From contig NC_081844.1 in the NCBI RefSeq assembly GCF_963259705.1, positions 39,745,341 through 39,809,340 on the forward strand: a DNA stretch of 64,000 nucleotides, read 5' to 3'. The notes under the pieces were generated by a model that was not told the DNA's origin, did not search any database, and saw only the letters and a list, made by a program, of their open reading frames with translations. Shown in pieces: positions 45,607 to 56,082 of the stretch; within the stretch, counting starts at the first letter, position 1; every line of letters starts with the position of its first letter. Made by a program: the position numbers and the translations under genes. The DNA is from Myotis daubentonii (taxonomy: Eukaryota > Chordata > Mammalia > Chiroptera > Vespertilionidae).

Positions 45607-46250
45607 GGTTTTTTTCTCCCCACATGGGAGGGAGCCACGGGCGGTTACCTAGGGCGTCTTGCATTCACAGGAGGCAGTAGGTGGCTGTGCACAGGCGCTG
45701 AGGAGGCCTTTCTGGAACTGAATGGAGCCCAGTAAGGGACTTTGGAGATGGGGTGGTCGCAGATTCAGGCCCAAGGACTTGCCCGGACCCGAGATCCAGC
45801 TGTGGCAGAGCTGAGGCATTATCCCATTCAGAGGCCCTGGGTCGCTTTTGGCCTTATACCTGCAAAAGCACATTTTCCTGCTGGTAAGTGCTTCATGTGG
45901 TCCAGATACACCGGCTGTATCCCCAGGCCTTAGCTTGTAGCTCAGAACATAAGGTGGCACTTCAATCTTTACTGAATGAGAATTGAATGAACTAAGTGAA
46001 GGCAATAGCCTGCAAAGCACTTTTTTTTTTTACTTCAGTCTGAACAAGATGCAGTTGCAAAGTTCTCTTCCACATTAACTGCTGCTAGTTTCTATTATTA
46101 TTGTCATTATTATCTAGATCACTGTCCCAGATTTTTTAAATTACCCAGTAGAGAGACACAGGGGACAGCTGGCTAAAAGTTCAGGCAGTTTGCCTTAGGA
46201 ATTTCTCAAGATGAACTCTAGGGATATTTGGAGTTATTAAAGTGATCTAA
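45607..46250. other. Unique intergenic sequence
   Basis: No repeat or gene is supported. Confidence 0.4.
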
Positions 46251-46254
46251 TTCA

Positions 46255-46340
46255 ACTTCTGAACTTCCCTGAAGATGAACTAAGATCCAATGAGGTAAAG
46301 TCCCTTGCCCAAGGCACACAGCTCTGCTGAGATGGGGGGT
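46255..46340 (+). repeat. MIR-like fragment
   Basis: GAGGTAAAGTCCCTTGCCCA followed by AGGCACACAGCTC is the second half of MIR. Short and diverged. Confidence 0.5.
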
Positions 46341-46808
46341 GGGGGGGAGTGTCCTCATCCCATCCTCACTGCCTGCTTGGCTCACTACCCCAGATTGCCC
46401 TCAGTGGAAGGACAAGCTGGATAATTTCCTCTCTTCTAGCTTCTTCCGTTAAATGGACTCCTTTCATCACCTCTGAAAAATGATCCCAGGATGTTATCCC
46501 TCTGCAAATTTACATGTAGGATTAGTATTAAAGGCAGTGGTAAATTCTTGAGGCTCCCATTTAAAAGAAGATTCATGCGGTCTCCAGAACCCGCAGCTTT
46601 CTGAAATGCAGCATCGATGATGGTGGGGGGAGGAAGCACATAACACATGGAGATGATTAAACACCAATCTTATCAAATCTCCCAATGTTCTGGTGACTTA
46701 TATGATTTATACACAGAGAGCAGTGGATACATTACCTGACAAGTAGTTAGAAAATCTGGACTTTAGAGCTGGCTTTGCCATCAACCCATTGCATTTCTTG
46801 ACTAGTCA

Positions 46809-46811
<3 letters not shown>
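46341..46811. other. Unique intergenic sequence
   Basis: No repeat or gene is supported. Confidence 0.4.

Positions 46812-46857
<46 letters not shown>
46812..46857. repeat. (CT)n microsatellite
   Basis: A pure CT repeat of about 46 bp. Confidence 0.96.
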
Positions 46858-46859
<2 letters not shown>

Positions 46860-46907
46860 AATCACATCCCATATATAGGTCAATATGTATATATAGTATA
46901 TATATTA

Positions 46908-47290
46908 TCTATACTAATAAAAGGGTAATCTGCTAATTAGACCAGGGGACTAGATATCTTCCGACCGTCTGACTTCCTTCCGGACAAAGCCACGGTGTTG
47001 GGGGCCAAGGCAGAGGCAGTTAGGGGCAATCAGGGGAGGGCAGTTGGTGGTCATGAGGCCGGCAGGGCAGGGCAGTTGGGGGCCATCAGGCCGGCAGGGG
47101 AGTGGTTAGGCATCAATCAAGCCGTTAGGCAGGCAAGAAGTTAGGAGCCAGCAGTTCTGGATTGTGAGAGGGATGTCCAACAGTCAGACATCCCCCAAGG
47201 GATCCCAGGTTGGAGAGGATGCAGGCCTGGCTGAGGGACATGCCCCCTTTCCCCCCACCCCTGCATGAATTTCATGCACTGGGCCTCTAG
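46908..47290 (+). mobile_element. Non-autonomous Helitron (HeliBat type)
   Basis: The 5' end is TCTATACTAATAAAAGGGTA, beginning with TC. The 3' end has a perfect 8-bp stem inverted repeat (TGCATGAA at 47262-47269 and TTCATGCA at 47271-47278), then CTGGGCCTCTAG, ending in CTAG. The insertion lies between A (46907) and T (47291) with no target duplication. All three are Helitron hallmarks, and the end sequences match the bat-specific family. At 383 bp it carries no Rep/helicase gene and would depend on an autonomous partner. The interior is GC-rich and internally repetitive (GGCAGTTGGGGGCCATCAGG-type units). Confidence 0.95.
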
Positions 47291-47435
47291 TATCTAATAA
47301 TATATGTGTAAATCTAGGTCATCTGTTGGTCCACAAATCCAATTTCTGTTCTCACATTTTCTGATGCGAGCATATGTATGAACATACCATGAGCTCCTTC
47401 CTTACCAGATGGAGAAGCGACAGAGCCAACACTAG
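47291..47435. other. Short unique spacer
   Basis: Nothing recognised. Confidence 0.4.
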
Positions 47436-47439
47436 AATG

Positions 47440-47595
47440 CTGCTTATTCTTGTATTAAGTACTCAGAGAATGATAACCTTGCAAAACACTTTAGAGATGC
47501 TTCAGCCCCTTCATCCTACAGATGAGCACCCTGGAGCCCAGAGAGCTGATTTCCTGGGTCATGCAGTTGGGGAGCCCAGGTGGGCTTCCTGCTCG
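47440..47595 (+). repeat. MIR SINE remnant
   Basis: ATTAAGTACTCAGAGAATGA, CATCCTACAGATGAGCACCC and GGGTCATGCAGTTGGGGAGC follow the MIR order with strong divergence. Confidence 0.5.
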
Positions 47596-47918
47596 GTGCC
47601 ATACTCCTCCAAGAAGTTCCTGCAAAGGTGGGACCCAGCAGTGTTTGTGACAGTTTTACATGAGCATGGATCAAGTCTTTAGGTTACCTCCTTCTACCAC
47701 CCCAACTACCTTACTTTCTCATTTATATCAGGAATATCTGTGCCAGAATATAGTAGTCTTGGAGGAGGCATTTAAAGCAAAACACAGTCAGTACCATTTC
47801 ACTGGGGTGGTGCCTGTGTAAACATACCAGCTCTATTGTGTGAGACCTTCAAGGATCACTGGGACAAGGTGATGGTTCTTCTAATGAAGAATATAGCAGC
47901 AAGTCTCATTTGTTTTTA

Positions 47919-48142
47919 TTTATTTACTTATTTTTTTAAATATATTTTTATTGATTTCAGAGAGGAAGGGAGAGGGAGACAGAGATAAAAAGATCAATGA
48001 TGAGAGAGAATCATTGATCAGCTGCTTCCTGCACGCCCCACACTGGGGATCGAGCCTGCGACCCAGGCATGTGCCCCAGGAATCAAACTGTGACCTCCTG
48101 GTTCAGAGGCCGACACTCAACCACTGAGCCACAATGACCAGG
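47919..48142 (-). repeat. VES-type SINE with target duplication
   Basis: A reverse-oriented copy flanked by the exact 14-bp duplication CTCATTTGTTTTTA (47905-47918 and 48143-48156). Confidence 0.93.
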
Positions 48143-48156
48143 CTCATTTGTTTTTA

Positions 48157-48989
48157 GAATCTTGAATTCAATGTTAGAAACAAAAATCCCTGGTCACACC
48201 TAATAAAGAGGCAAAATAATAATTAATTAAGAAGGTAAAGCCAATGTTCAGGATAATATTCAACTCACCTTTCCCCCTCACACAACAAATTCCCAAATTA
48301 TCAATAGTGGGAGCAGGTTAGAAGGGCTAACTAAGGAATTGTCCACCACTCAATACAGGTTAGTAAAGCTGCTCTTACTTTGGGGGAGCACCTTTCTGAT
48401 GTGAGAAAATGACTCGGGGCACTGTCACCATGTTGAAAATTAAGTCTAGGGCACTTTCTCCCCCTGCCCACCTGGCCCTGGTTGACCTTGACTAGCCTGA
48501 TTGATGCTGTCTGTCTGGATTCCAAGGTGTTTCAGAACAACAATCATGATGTGTTTTCCCTGTCTGTATAGTGGGACAGGAAGTTCCTCTACCCAGCAGC
48601 AGTCTTTTCTTCTATCACTTTCCAGCTGGGGCACCTTGATGACTTTGGGGCTAAAAATAAACCTACAAAGCACCAGTTCTGAAAGAGTGTCCCTCAGCGG
48701 GGACCTTAGGCATGTAGGAGTGGGCTATGCAGCCCAGACAGCCCCTCTAGAATGTTCTCCTAGGCAGGAATGGAGCAAGACTAGAGCTGAGAATTCAACC
48801 AACTGGAGGTAGGCATGTTGCCTTTTGCCTTTAAGGCTGCATGGTTATGTAAATTGTTCTTTGGGACTATAGTTGTGCAATCTGGTAGAGAAAGCTCTCC
48901 TGCCACTCTTCTTAATTTACAGGGTCCTGTTTTAGACCTTTTCTCTTCTCACATAGAAACCTCTTCCCGCGCAATTCTTAGTCATAATA
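48157..48989. other. Unique intergenic sequence
   Basis: No supported gene or repeat. Confidence 0.4.
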
Positions 48990-49075
48990 CTTCCCGGGAT
49001 TGTGAGGATTAAGTGAGATAATCTACTAAAAGTGGTTTACACAGTGCCAGATACATAGTAAGTACTGGATGCACA
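48990..49075 (-). repeat. MIR SINE (reverse)
   Basis: GTGAGGATTAAGTGAGATAA and CACAGTGCCAGATACATAGT are the reverse complement of the MIR 5' half. Confidence 0.7.
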
Positions 49076-49079
49076 TTAG

Positions 49080-49120
49080 CGATGATGATGGTGATGATGA
49101 TGATGATGATGATGATGATT
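49080..49120. repeat. (GAT)n microsatellite
   Basis: About 13 GAT units with one GGT interruption. Confidence 0.95.
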
Positions 49121-49241
49121 AATTATTCTGTGGTTTCAGTTGATGTAGATGGCATATCTCTTTACAATTCAGTGTTCCTTGGAGTACCAGACCTGAATAT
49201 CCAACTCCCTACTGTAGGGTATTTCTTTGTAGATGTACTTA

Positions 49242-49470
49242 AATTTTTATTTATTTTTTAAAATATATTTTATTGATTTTACAGAGAGGAAGGGAGAGGG
49301 ATAGAGAGTTAGAAACATCAATGAGAGAGAAACATCGATCAGCTGCCTCTTGCACACCCCCTACTGGGGATGTGCCTGCAACTAAGGTACATGCCCTTGA
49401 CCAGAATGGAACTTGGGACCCTTGAGTCCGCAGGCTGATGCTCTATCCACTGAGCCAAACCCGTTAGGGC
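49242..49470 (-). repeat. VES-type SINE with target duplication
   Basis: Reverse-oriented copy flanked by TGTACTTA (49234-49241 and 49471-49478). Its head faces the head of the next SINE, 31 bp away. Confidence 0.93.
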
Positions 49471-49501
49471 TGTACTTAGAGTTTTAAAACTCACCTTGCT
49501 C

Positions 49502-49717
49502 GCCCTAGCCAGTTTGGCTCGGTGAATAAAGCGTCGGCCTGCGGACTGAAGGGTCGCAGGTTCGATTCCGGTCAAGGGCATGTACCTTGGTTGCGGGCAC
49601 ATCCCCAGACAGGGGATGTGCAGGAGGCGGCTAATCGATGTCTCTCTCTCATCGATGTTCGAACTCTCTGTCCCTCTCCCTTTCTCTCTGTAAAGAATCA
49701 ATAAAATATATTAAAAA
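49502..49717 (+). repeat. VES-type SINE with target duplication
   Basis: Forward copy with flanks AAAACTCACCTTGCTC (49486-49501) and AAAACTCACCATGCTC (from 49718), one mismatch. It interrupts an L2 fragment and forms a head-to-head inverted pair with 49242-49470. Confidence 0.93.
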
Positions 49718-50470
49718 AAAACTCACCATGCTCAAAACAGAATTTATTTCTAGTCCCTGTTGCACACTCAGTCTGTTCTCCTAGTCTCTGTGAGTGACCA
49801 TCACCCATCAGGCACTCAGGCTGATAACCTGGCAATTGTCACCAGGTCCTCCTAAATATCTTTCAAATCCATCCTCTCTTCTCCCTAATCCATTTCCTAC
49901 CTTAATAATGACAGATACTGAGTTTGGCCTGCAAAATGCCATCATTTCTCCCACTGCTAGTGGACTACTCTCCAGTCTGTCCTCACAGCAGCCCGAGCGA
50001 TCTTTATATAATGCAATTTGATCATGTCACTTCCCTACTTTAAATCTTTCATTCACTCCCTATAGACCAGGAAAACCCAACTGCTGAGCATATAATGCTC
50101 TTCATGGTCTCCTTTCTTGCCACTCCCTGCACACACACGCCAAGCTCTGTCTCTGCTGAACTAAACTGAACACACTCTAGTTTCTTTTGCCTTCGTGTCT
50201 TTGCATGTGATGTCTGTCTGGTACACAACTTCTCTCCATTTCCATCGGACTTCATTCTATTTGTCCTGCAAGATCCAGCCTGGCGGTCTCTTTTTCTTGG
50301 AAGCCTTCACTAGGCCCCAGACTGATTGCAGAGTTTATATCCTACAGGATTGTAATTTCTGTCTCTTCCACTAGGTGTGAGTTCTTGAGGGCAGCCGAAT
50401 ACGTCTTTAATATTTGTGGCCACAATGTTTTAAAGCCTGGCACACTGTAGGTGTTCCTCACATGCATGCT
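49718..50470 (+). repeat. L2 LINE 3' fragment
   Basis: Ordered L2 landmarks: AGAATTTATTTCTAGTCCCT, CCTCCTAAATATCTTTCAAA, TGATCATGTCACTTCCCTAC, TCTTCATGGTCTCC, GAAGCCTTCACTAG, GTGTGAGTTCTTGAGGGCAG and CCTGGCACACTGTAGGTGTT. An ancient copy with no intact frame. Its first bases lie before the SINE at 49486. Confidence 0.8.
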
Positions 50471-50524
50471 GAAGATGAAAATGGTCCAGAATTAGAATAA
50501 ATGGCCTTGGTTCTATAGCTTCTT

Positions 50525-50670
50525 ATCATCAAGATTTTGGGAAGGTTATGTTTTCTGAGTCTTAGTGTTATTCATCTGTAAAACGGGGAGTAACAATGCC
50601 CCTAATATTGTGAAGACTAAGTGAAAAGTCAATGCAAAAGTAATCTGTAAACAGTGTGGCACGGTACATG
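50525..50670 (-). repeat. MIR SINE (reverse)
   Basis: TCTGAGTCTTAGTGTTATTC, ATCTGTAAAACGGGGAGTAA and GTGAAGACTAAGTGAAAAGT are the reverse complement of MIR. Confidence 0.75.
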
Positions 50671-51004
50671 AGTCTTTACTATAATCAATGCAAACCCACA
50701 CTGACCACACATGCACACATGTTCAGACATGCACTTCATGCATTGTATTCTATGCATCCCTGTGTCTGCTTGTGCACCTGCATGGTTACCTGGAAAAGCA
50801 GTTTTCAAACATGCCTTTCTCAAGATCCCAGCCTTTAAAAGGCACGCTGAGGTAGGTGGGTAAATAATTACGTTTGATGACTTCTAGATAAAGCAGTTGG
50901 TAGCAGTGTCTCCGATTAGCAGCCACTCTGTGAATTCATTACGTCCACACACAAATACAAACTTGGTGCAAATTTATAGAGCACTGAGCAGGTAATTATA
51001 GGCC
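50671..51004. other. Unique sequence, conserved-looking in part
   Basis: 50860-50960 contains AAATAATTACGTTTGATGAC and CGATTAGCAGCC motifs. No gene is seen. Confidence 0.35.
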
Positions 51005-51165
51005 ATTACCATTTTTACTACGACTATTACCCTACCGTCCTAGTAAATCCGTAATGTTGAAAGCACTTCCCCACCAGGCTTTCATTTTATTTTCACATGG
51101 TCCCTTGGAACAGTTACTGAAGGCAATGTTTTCCCCATTGTGCACGAGAACAAACCGAGGCATGG
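51005..51165 (+). repeat. MIR-like remnant
   Basis: TTTCATTTTATTTTCACATG and TTCCCCATTGTGCACGAGAA, then ACCGAGGCATGG, resemble the central MIR region. Diverged. Confidence 0.5.
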
Positions 51166-51530
51166 GGGATTCCCTTTACAGCCCGTCTCCTTACCAATGT
51201 TGCAACCGAGTGGAGGTCGGAACCTTAGGCTGTTCCTTCTGCTGTTTTCGTTCTTCTCCCTCCGGTTGGTGTAGGAAGTTTGCGCAGAATAGGTGATGGA
51301 TGCAAAGGAGCCAGAGCTGATCAATGCGTAAGAGCTGATTTGCTAGTATACTGCTTTGAGTTGCCACAGTTATTTCTGCACTTTGCACCTGCTTTAAATG
51401 GGGAGGCCGCTACTCTAACATCAGTAGCGAGGGAAGTCCCTGGTGTTTTCCATTCCCCGGAGGATAATTGCCTGTCTGCCTCCAGCAGCGCACTGTTGCC
51501 CGCTGCCCAGCTGCCCGGCTGCCCTGCCCT
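51166..51530. other. Unique intergenic sequence
   Basis: No gene or repeat is supported. Confidence 0.4.
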
Positions 51531-51645
51531 TTGTAGATTTTTTTAAACTCACCTTGCTCAGCACAGAATTTATTTCTAGTCCTTGTTGCACGCTCAGAGC
51601 CTGTTCTCCTAGTCTCTGTGCATGACCATCACACATCAGGCGCTG
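51531..51645 (+). repeat. Local duplicate of the 49.7-kb L2 segment
   Basis: About 100 bp (AAACTCACCTTGCTC, then CAGAATTTATTTCTAGTCC through GACCATCACACATCAGGCGCT) matches 49725-49815 at close to 90 percent by eye. That is far closer than two independent ancient L2 copies should be. It lacks the SINE that splits the other copy, so the copying preceded that insertion. Confidence 0.7.
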
Positions 51646-52876
51646 GGTGGAAGTCACCCCCGCCCCCCACCCCCGCCCCACCCCGGGCGCTGGCGGCCAG
51701 CGATGGAAAAAGGAGAGCGTGGGCTCCTCTTCAATCTCATCGACCTCCAGCCTTTGGTTCTTCTTGAAGAAGCCAGGTGGCGCCAACTCTCAGCCGCTGC
51801 GGGCGCGGGAGGAGCTCGCTGCCGGCGCAAAGCAGAGTTCAGGGTGGAAGGCCGAGCACAGTCCCCGGCCCTCGCTCTCGCTCTGCGCCCTCCGCCCTTG
51901 GGAAATGGAGCTTGGCTTTTTCCTTCTTCCTCACCGCTCGCAGGAAGACGGCCAGCCTGAAGGGAAACGGGGTGTCCTGTGTGCCACATGGAGCTTGGGG
52001 AACTGACATAATTAAATCCATGAGGTTTGCGGGCTCTTCGCGGTGCTCACGGTGGGTTTTGATTTGGCGGGGAGAGCGAGGAGAGGTCAAGGCCGGTTCC
52101 CATCTGCCAGCATCCTGTACCTGCCTGTGCTGCAGATGAAGTGTGGGGCCCGGAGGGCACGCGCGCCTGCTGTGCGCACGGCTGTGGGTACGGGATCAGG
52201 TCTCTGTGTGTCGTGTCGTGTGCAGGGGCCTACCTATTGCTAAGTGACAGAGTAGGTGCATGGTTAAAAAGAGGCAGAAGTCCTCCCAGCTCTGAAAGGA
52301 GGGCTTCCCTCCTGTGACAGCTGAGGGTCTGAATCTATTCGGGAGGCACACGTTTCTGTTTTCAAAACCTCATTTTTTATCCTTGAAATGTTAACAGTCT
52401 TTGAACTACAGTCATTTCACAGGGAGAAGGGAGACACTCCATGATGCAATCATATCACTCATATTGATTTACCTGATTTAAACCAACCTTCCCTGTACAA
52501 AAATGTTTGTTGAGACTTAGAAAATAACTGCTGGTCTGGTGATGAAAATGCAGCCATGCACATGTGCTGCTGCAAATCATCACCAAACGGAGTGAAGATG
52601 AATTCAATAAAAGTAACGTTTGTTTAATTCACTAAGAGAATTTCTGCTAAGAGATTAAAGTTTGTATTGTGGCCTGTAGCAGTTGGAAGGTTTTAATTGA
52701 AAAGACAGTAACACACAGAGCACTCAGCAACGTTAGTAATGACGACAGTGTGCTGTTAATGCGGCTGCTCTGATGGTGCCCATGGTTTGCTTATCACAGT
52801 GTGCACGTTCGAGCAGTGTTTTTCATACTGCAGGTTATCAACCTTTACTAACCCATGTAATCAAGAATGTGATATT
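51646..52876. other. Unique sequence with a CpG-rich patch
   Basis: 51650-51900 is GC-rich with several CpGs. Later sequence is AT-rich. Open frames of about 120 codons near 51650-52140 have no protein features. No gene is supported. Confidence 0.4.
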
Positions 52877-52889
52877 TCACTACCATTTT

Positions 52890-53104
52890 AAAAAATATAT
52901 ATTTTTATTGATTTCAGAGAGGAAGGGAGAAGGTGAGAGAGATAGGAACATCAATGATGAGAGAGCACCATTAATCAGCTACCTCCTGCATGTCCCACAT
53001 TGGGGAATGAGCCGACAACCTGGGCATGTGCCCTGACCAGGAATCGAACCATGACCTCCTGGTTCATAGGTGGATGCTCAACCACTGAGCCGCACCGGCC
53101 AGGC
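52890..53104 (-). repeat. VES-type SINE with target duplication
   Basis: Reverse copy flanked by TCACTACCATTTT (52877-52889) and TCACTAACATTTT (53105-53117), one mismatch. Confidence 0.92.
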
Positions 53105-53117
53105 TCACTAACATTTT

Positions 53118-53840
53118 TTAAATGGAATAGAAAAGAATAGAAAATGTCAGAAGGATAGTAAGTATGTACAGACATTTATGAGTCCTGGGTCACAATATAA
53201 AAATGTATATCTTACCATGGATTACATTAAAATGAAGTTTGAAAGCTGTGGTTTTAGAAACATCCATATTTCTCTAACAAGGTTTCTTCCCATCAGGGTT
53301 ATGCTCTTTGGGTTTGGGGTGCAAGGTGCCCCCTGATGTACTCCACTGAGCAACATTGAGTGTATAGACTTGACGATGAAAATGAGCCTCAATGAAAAGG
53401 AGATTGGGAGGTGGGTATTCAGGTGTTAAAGTCTCAGTACAGTGGCTTCTTTCCTGGTTATGAAACTGATACTGGATAAGAGATCACATCAGGTTTCAGG
53501 CCCCAGGGAGAGGACTGGCAATAAACAATGACAGAAAGCCCCAGGGCTCCGAGAAGACTGGCGACAGGCAGCAGGGCGGTGAGAATAAGAACTCTGGAGC
53601 AAAGACCAAAGCAGAAGCCTGCTTATTCAAGCTGGGGTAGGGGGTGGGGGGAGTTTGGCCAGAGTCAGAAATTTTGGAATGGGGACTCACTATCTTACCA
53701 GGGAAAAGCAGAACAGTCTTGAACCATGGGAAACAATTCAGGAGCCCAGCAATTGATGTTGGGGTTCAGGAATGCTTCTATCTCTCTTCTTCTCCATCTA
53801 AGAAGAGCAGATACTACTTTTATTGTTCAAGTTTTAGGAC
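53118..53840. other. Unique intergenic sequence
   Basis: No gene or repeat is supported. Confidence 0.4.
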
Positions 53841-53896
53841 ACTGATTAAACCATATTTACTAGAGGGCACTGATTAAACCATAGTTACTAGCTGAT
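53841..53896. repeat. 28-bp tandem duplication (two copies)
   Basis: ACTGATTAAACCATATTTAC recurs 28 bases later as ACTGATTAAACCATAGTTAC. It is followed by a 21-bp stretch also found at 56027-56047. Confidence 0.85.
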
Positions 53897-53910
53897 CCTT
53901 TGGCTCATCA

Positions 53911-54300
53911 TTAACATTTTGTGTTAAAAGGTGATGACTCTCTTTGACACTTTCTCCTATTTCCTGGTAAGAGAACCCACTAGAACCTGCCCCTAAGAAT
54001 GTCAGCCTTCACTTTTTCCCACCCCAGATATTAGGAGTGGTTGGCTCAACCAAGAGCCAGCTGGGGAGTGACCTTCCTTCTCTTCCCTGACTGGGCTTTG
54101 GGTTCCTGTACCATGTGGTCAGCTAGAGGGAAATGAGGTACAGATTTGGATTTTGGGGGGAGATGGACCTCGGTGCAGGCTCCGTCTTAGCCTGACTAGA
54201 GCTCTGTACTGAGGCTTATTCTGTTTTCAGCCCTAGTAACCAAGCGGGCATTCCTGCCCATTATCTATTGTTCCAGAAATATTTGCTCCCTGCAGAAGTT
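53911..54300. other. Unique intergenic sequence
   Basis: Nothing recognised. Confidence 0.4.
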
Positions 54301-54304
54301 GTTC

Positions 54305-54482
54305 TGGAATTTAAGGGGCAGCAGAGTCACCTGGAGGGCTTGATCAGACACAGATTGCTGGGCTCCACCCCTCCTTTGGACTCACCAGGTCTGGGGTGGG
54401 GCTTGAGAATTTGCATTTCTAACAGGTTCCTGAGGGCAGTTGCTGCTGCTGGTTGGGAACCAGACTTGAGAACCATTGCTTG
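54305..54482 (+). repeat. MER5A-type hAT-Charlie remnant
   Basis: GAGTCACCTGGAGGGCTTGA, ACAGATTGCTGGGCTCCACC, GGTCTGGGGTGGGGCTTGAG, AATTTGCATTTCTAACAGGT and CTTGAGAACCATTGCTT follow the MER5A order. An ancient eutherian non-autonomous element. Confidence 0.88.
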
Positions 54483-55152
54483 TAAAATCTTGAGACGGGT
54501 GTGGAGTGGGAAGGTGACTGGCAGGGCAAGATGAAAGCCCTCCTGAGTTCTGGGCCTGAAGACCATCTTAATCCCATGAACCCTGCTCCCCCCTCAGTCA
54601 ACCCCCTGACACTCAAGGCTTCCAGGGTGTCAGATCTGGAGGAGGGTGATTCGATCATAACACCATCTCTCAGTGGTTAGTTTTTGGGACTCTCCATCTT
54701 GAGAGCATACAGGTTCTGGGGCACTTTATTCTTGGGCGGGCCACTAAGGAGAATGATTCACAGTCAAGTGCCTGAAGGAGGGCTGTGCTAGTTATTGTCC
54801 ACAGCACTTAGCGTGCCTCAGTTTCCCCACCGCCTTGTGTTGCAGGGCCAAGAAGTGTAAAAACTCTCATTCTCAGTCATCGCTGCAGCAGGAGTTCAGA
54901 GCGAAGTTTAGGATCTCAGAATGAGATGAAGTCACATGGGATTTGAAAGGCAGAAAAGAAGGTGTTCACTTTTCTTCAGCTGTGCAGGTACACAAGAAGA
55001 CTCTGGAAGGCGTGAGTACGGGTGGTGGCCGCATTGGTGGTCCACTGACTAGCCGCCAGCCTTGTGAGTGCAGGGGCTCTAATGGCTGCCTGACTCCACT
55101 CCTCCAGCTCTTCCGCTTGAAAACATATACAAAGTCTGTCTGAGCTTGAAAG
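54483..55152. other. Unique intergenic sequence
   Basis: No gene is supported. Possible MIR traces near 54810 (GTGCCTCAGTTTCCCCACCG). Confidence 0.4.
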
Positions 55153-55160
55153 GTCTAGAG

Positions 55161-55383
55161 CAGTGGTTCTCAACCTTCCTAATGCCGCGACCCTTTAATA
55201 CAGTTCCTCATGTTATGGCGACCCCCAATTTCATTGTTACAAATTGAACACCATTAAAGCATAGTGATTAATCACAAACACAGTATGTAATTATATATGT
55301 GTTTTCTGATGGTCTTAGGCGACCCCTGTGAAAGGGTCGTTCGACCCCCAAAGGGGTCGCGACTCACAGGTTGAGAACCGCTG
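55161..55383. mobile_element. SPIN-type non-autonomous hAT transposon
   Basis: Ends CAGTGGTTCTCAACCTTCCT and CACAGGTTGAGAACCGCTG. The interior carries the SPIN signature GCGACCCTTTAATACAGTTC and GGTCTTAGGCGACCCCTGTG. The exact 8-bp duplication GTCTAGAG is at 55153-55160 and 55384-55391. SPIN is a family spread horizontally among tetrapods, including vesper bats. Confidence 0.93.
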
Positions 55384-55391
55384 GTCTAGAG

Positions 55392-56082
55392 TGTTTTGTT
55401 TGCTGTAAGGACACCTGGCTGGCACAGGGAATGAGTGTGTGAGTGCTTTGTGCCTGAGGGCTGGATTAGTGTAGGCAGAGGGTGAGATGACGATCCTCCG
55501 CTGGGAGAAATGTGGGGCTGGTGAGTCCAATCCAGGAGAGCATGCCTGCTAGCCACAAACCATAGGCTAAAGGGATGAGCGTACTGGATCACACGTGTCT
55601 CCGTCTACCTCTCACTACAAAGCCTCACTTCCACTGGCTTCCCTTTTGGATTTTTGTAGCAAAGCAGGGGAAAAGGCAATTTTGGGGAGCGTTCAGACAA
55701 AAATTTTGGCTAGGGCTCCATGTCTGTTTGCCCATTTTGATAGTCAATTGTATATTTTCCTGTATTGTGCTCTAATTTCTGGACATTCACTCCCCCGTGA
55801 GGCTACAACCTACTTAAGGGAAGAGAGTGAGTTTTCACTGTGCAGCCCCAAGGGGAACAAGTTACTTGGGCAAGTCTGCTTTGCTCACTGTGAACCCAGA
55901 GCTGGATGGACAGTGCAGATCTACGCTGTAGCTGCAGAAAATCGGGCTGCCTCTCCTGCCTGCCTCCCCTCCCCCCAAAACCTCCACCCCCCATTTAATA
56001 TCCCAGACCTGCAGCTATTATTCAGGAGCTGATCCTTTGGCTCATCAATTCTTCCTGAGCAGAGTTTATGATACGGGAAAAT
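55392..56082. other. Unique intergenic sequence
   Basis: No gene is supported. It contains the second copy of the 21-bp repeat (56027-56047). Confidence 0.4.

Noticed and set aside
45333..45680. Open frames with Arg-Glu or Ser-Leu repeats
   Set aside because: They are translations of the (CT)n repeat.
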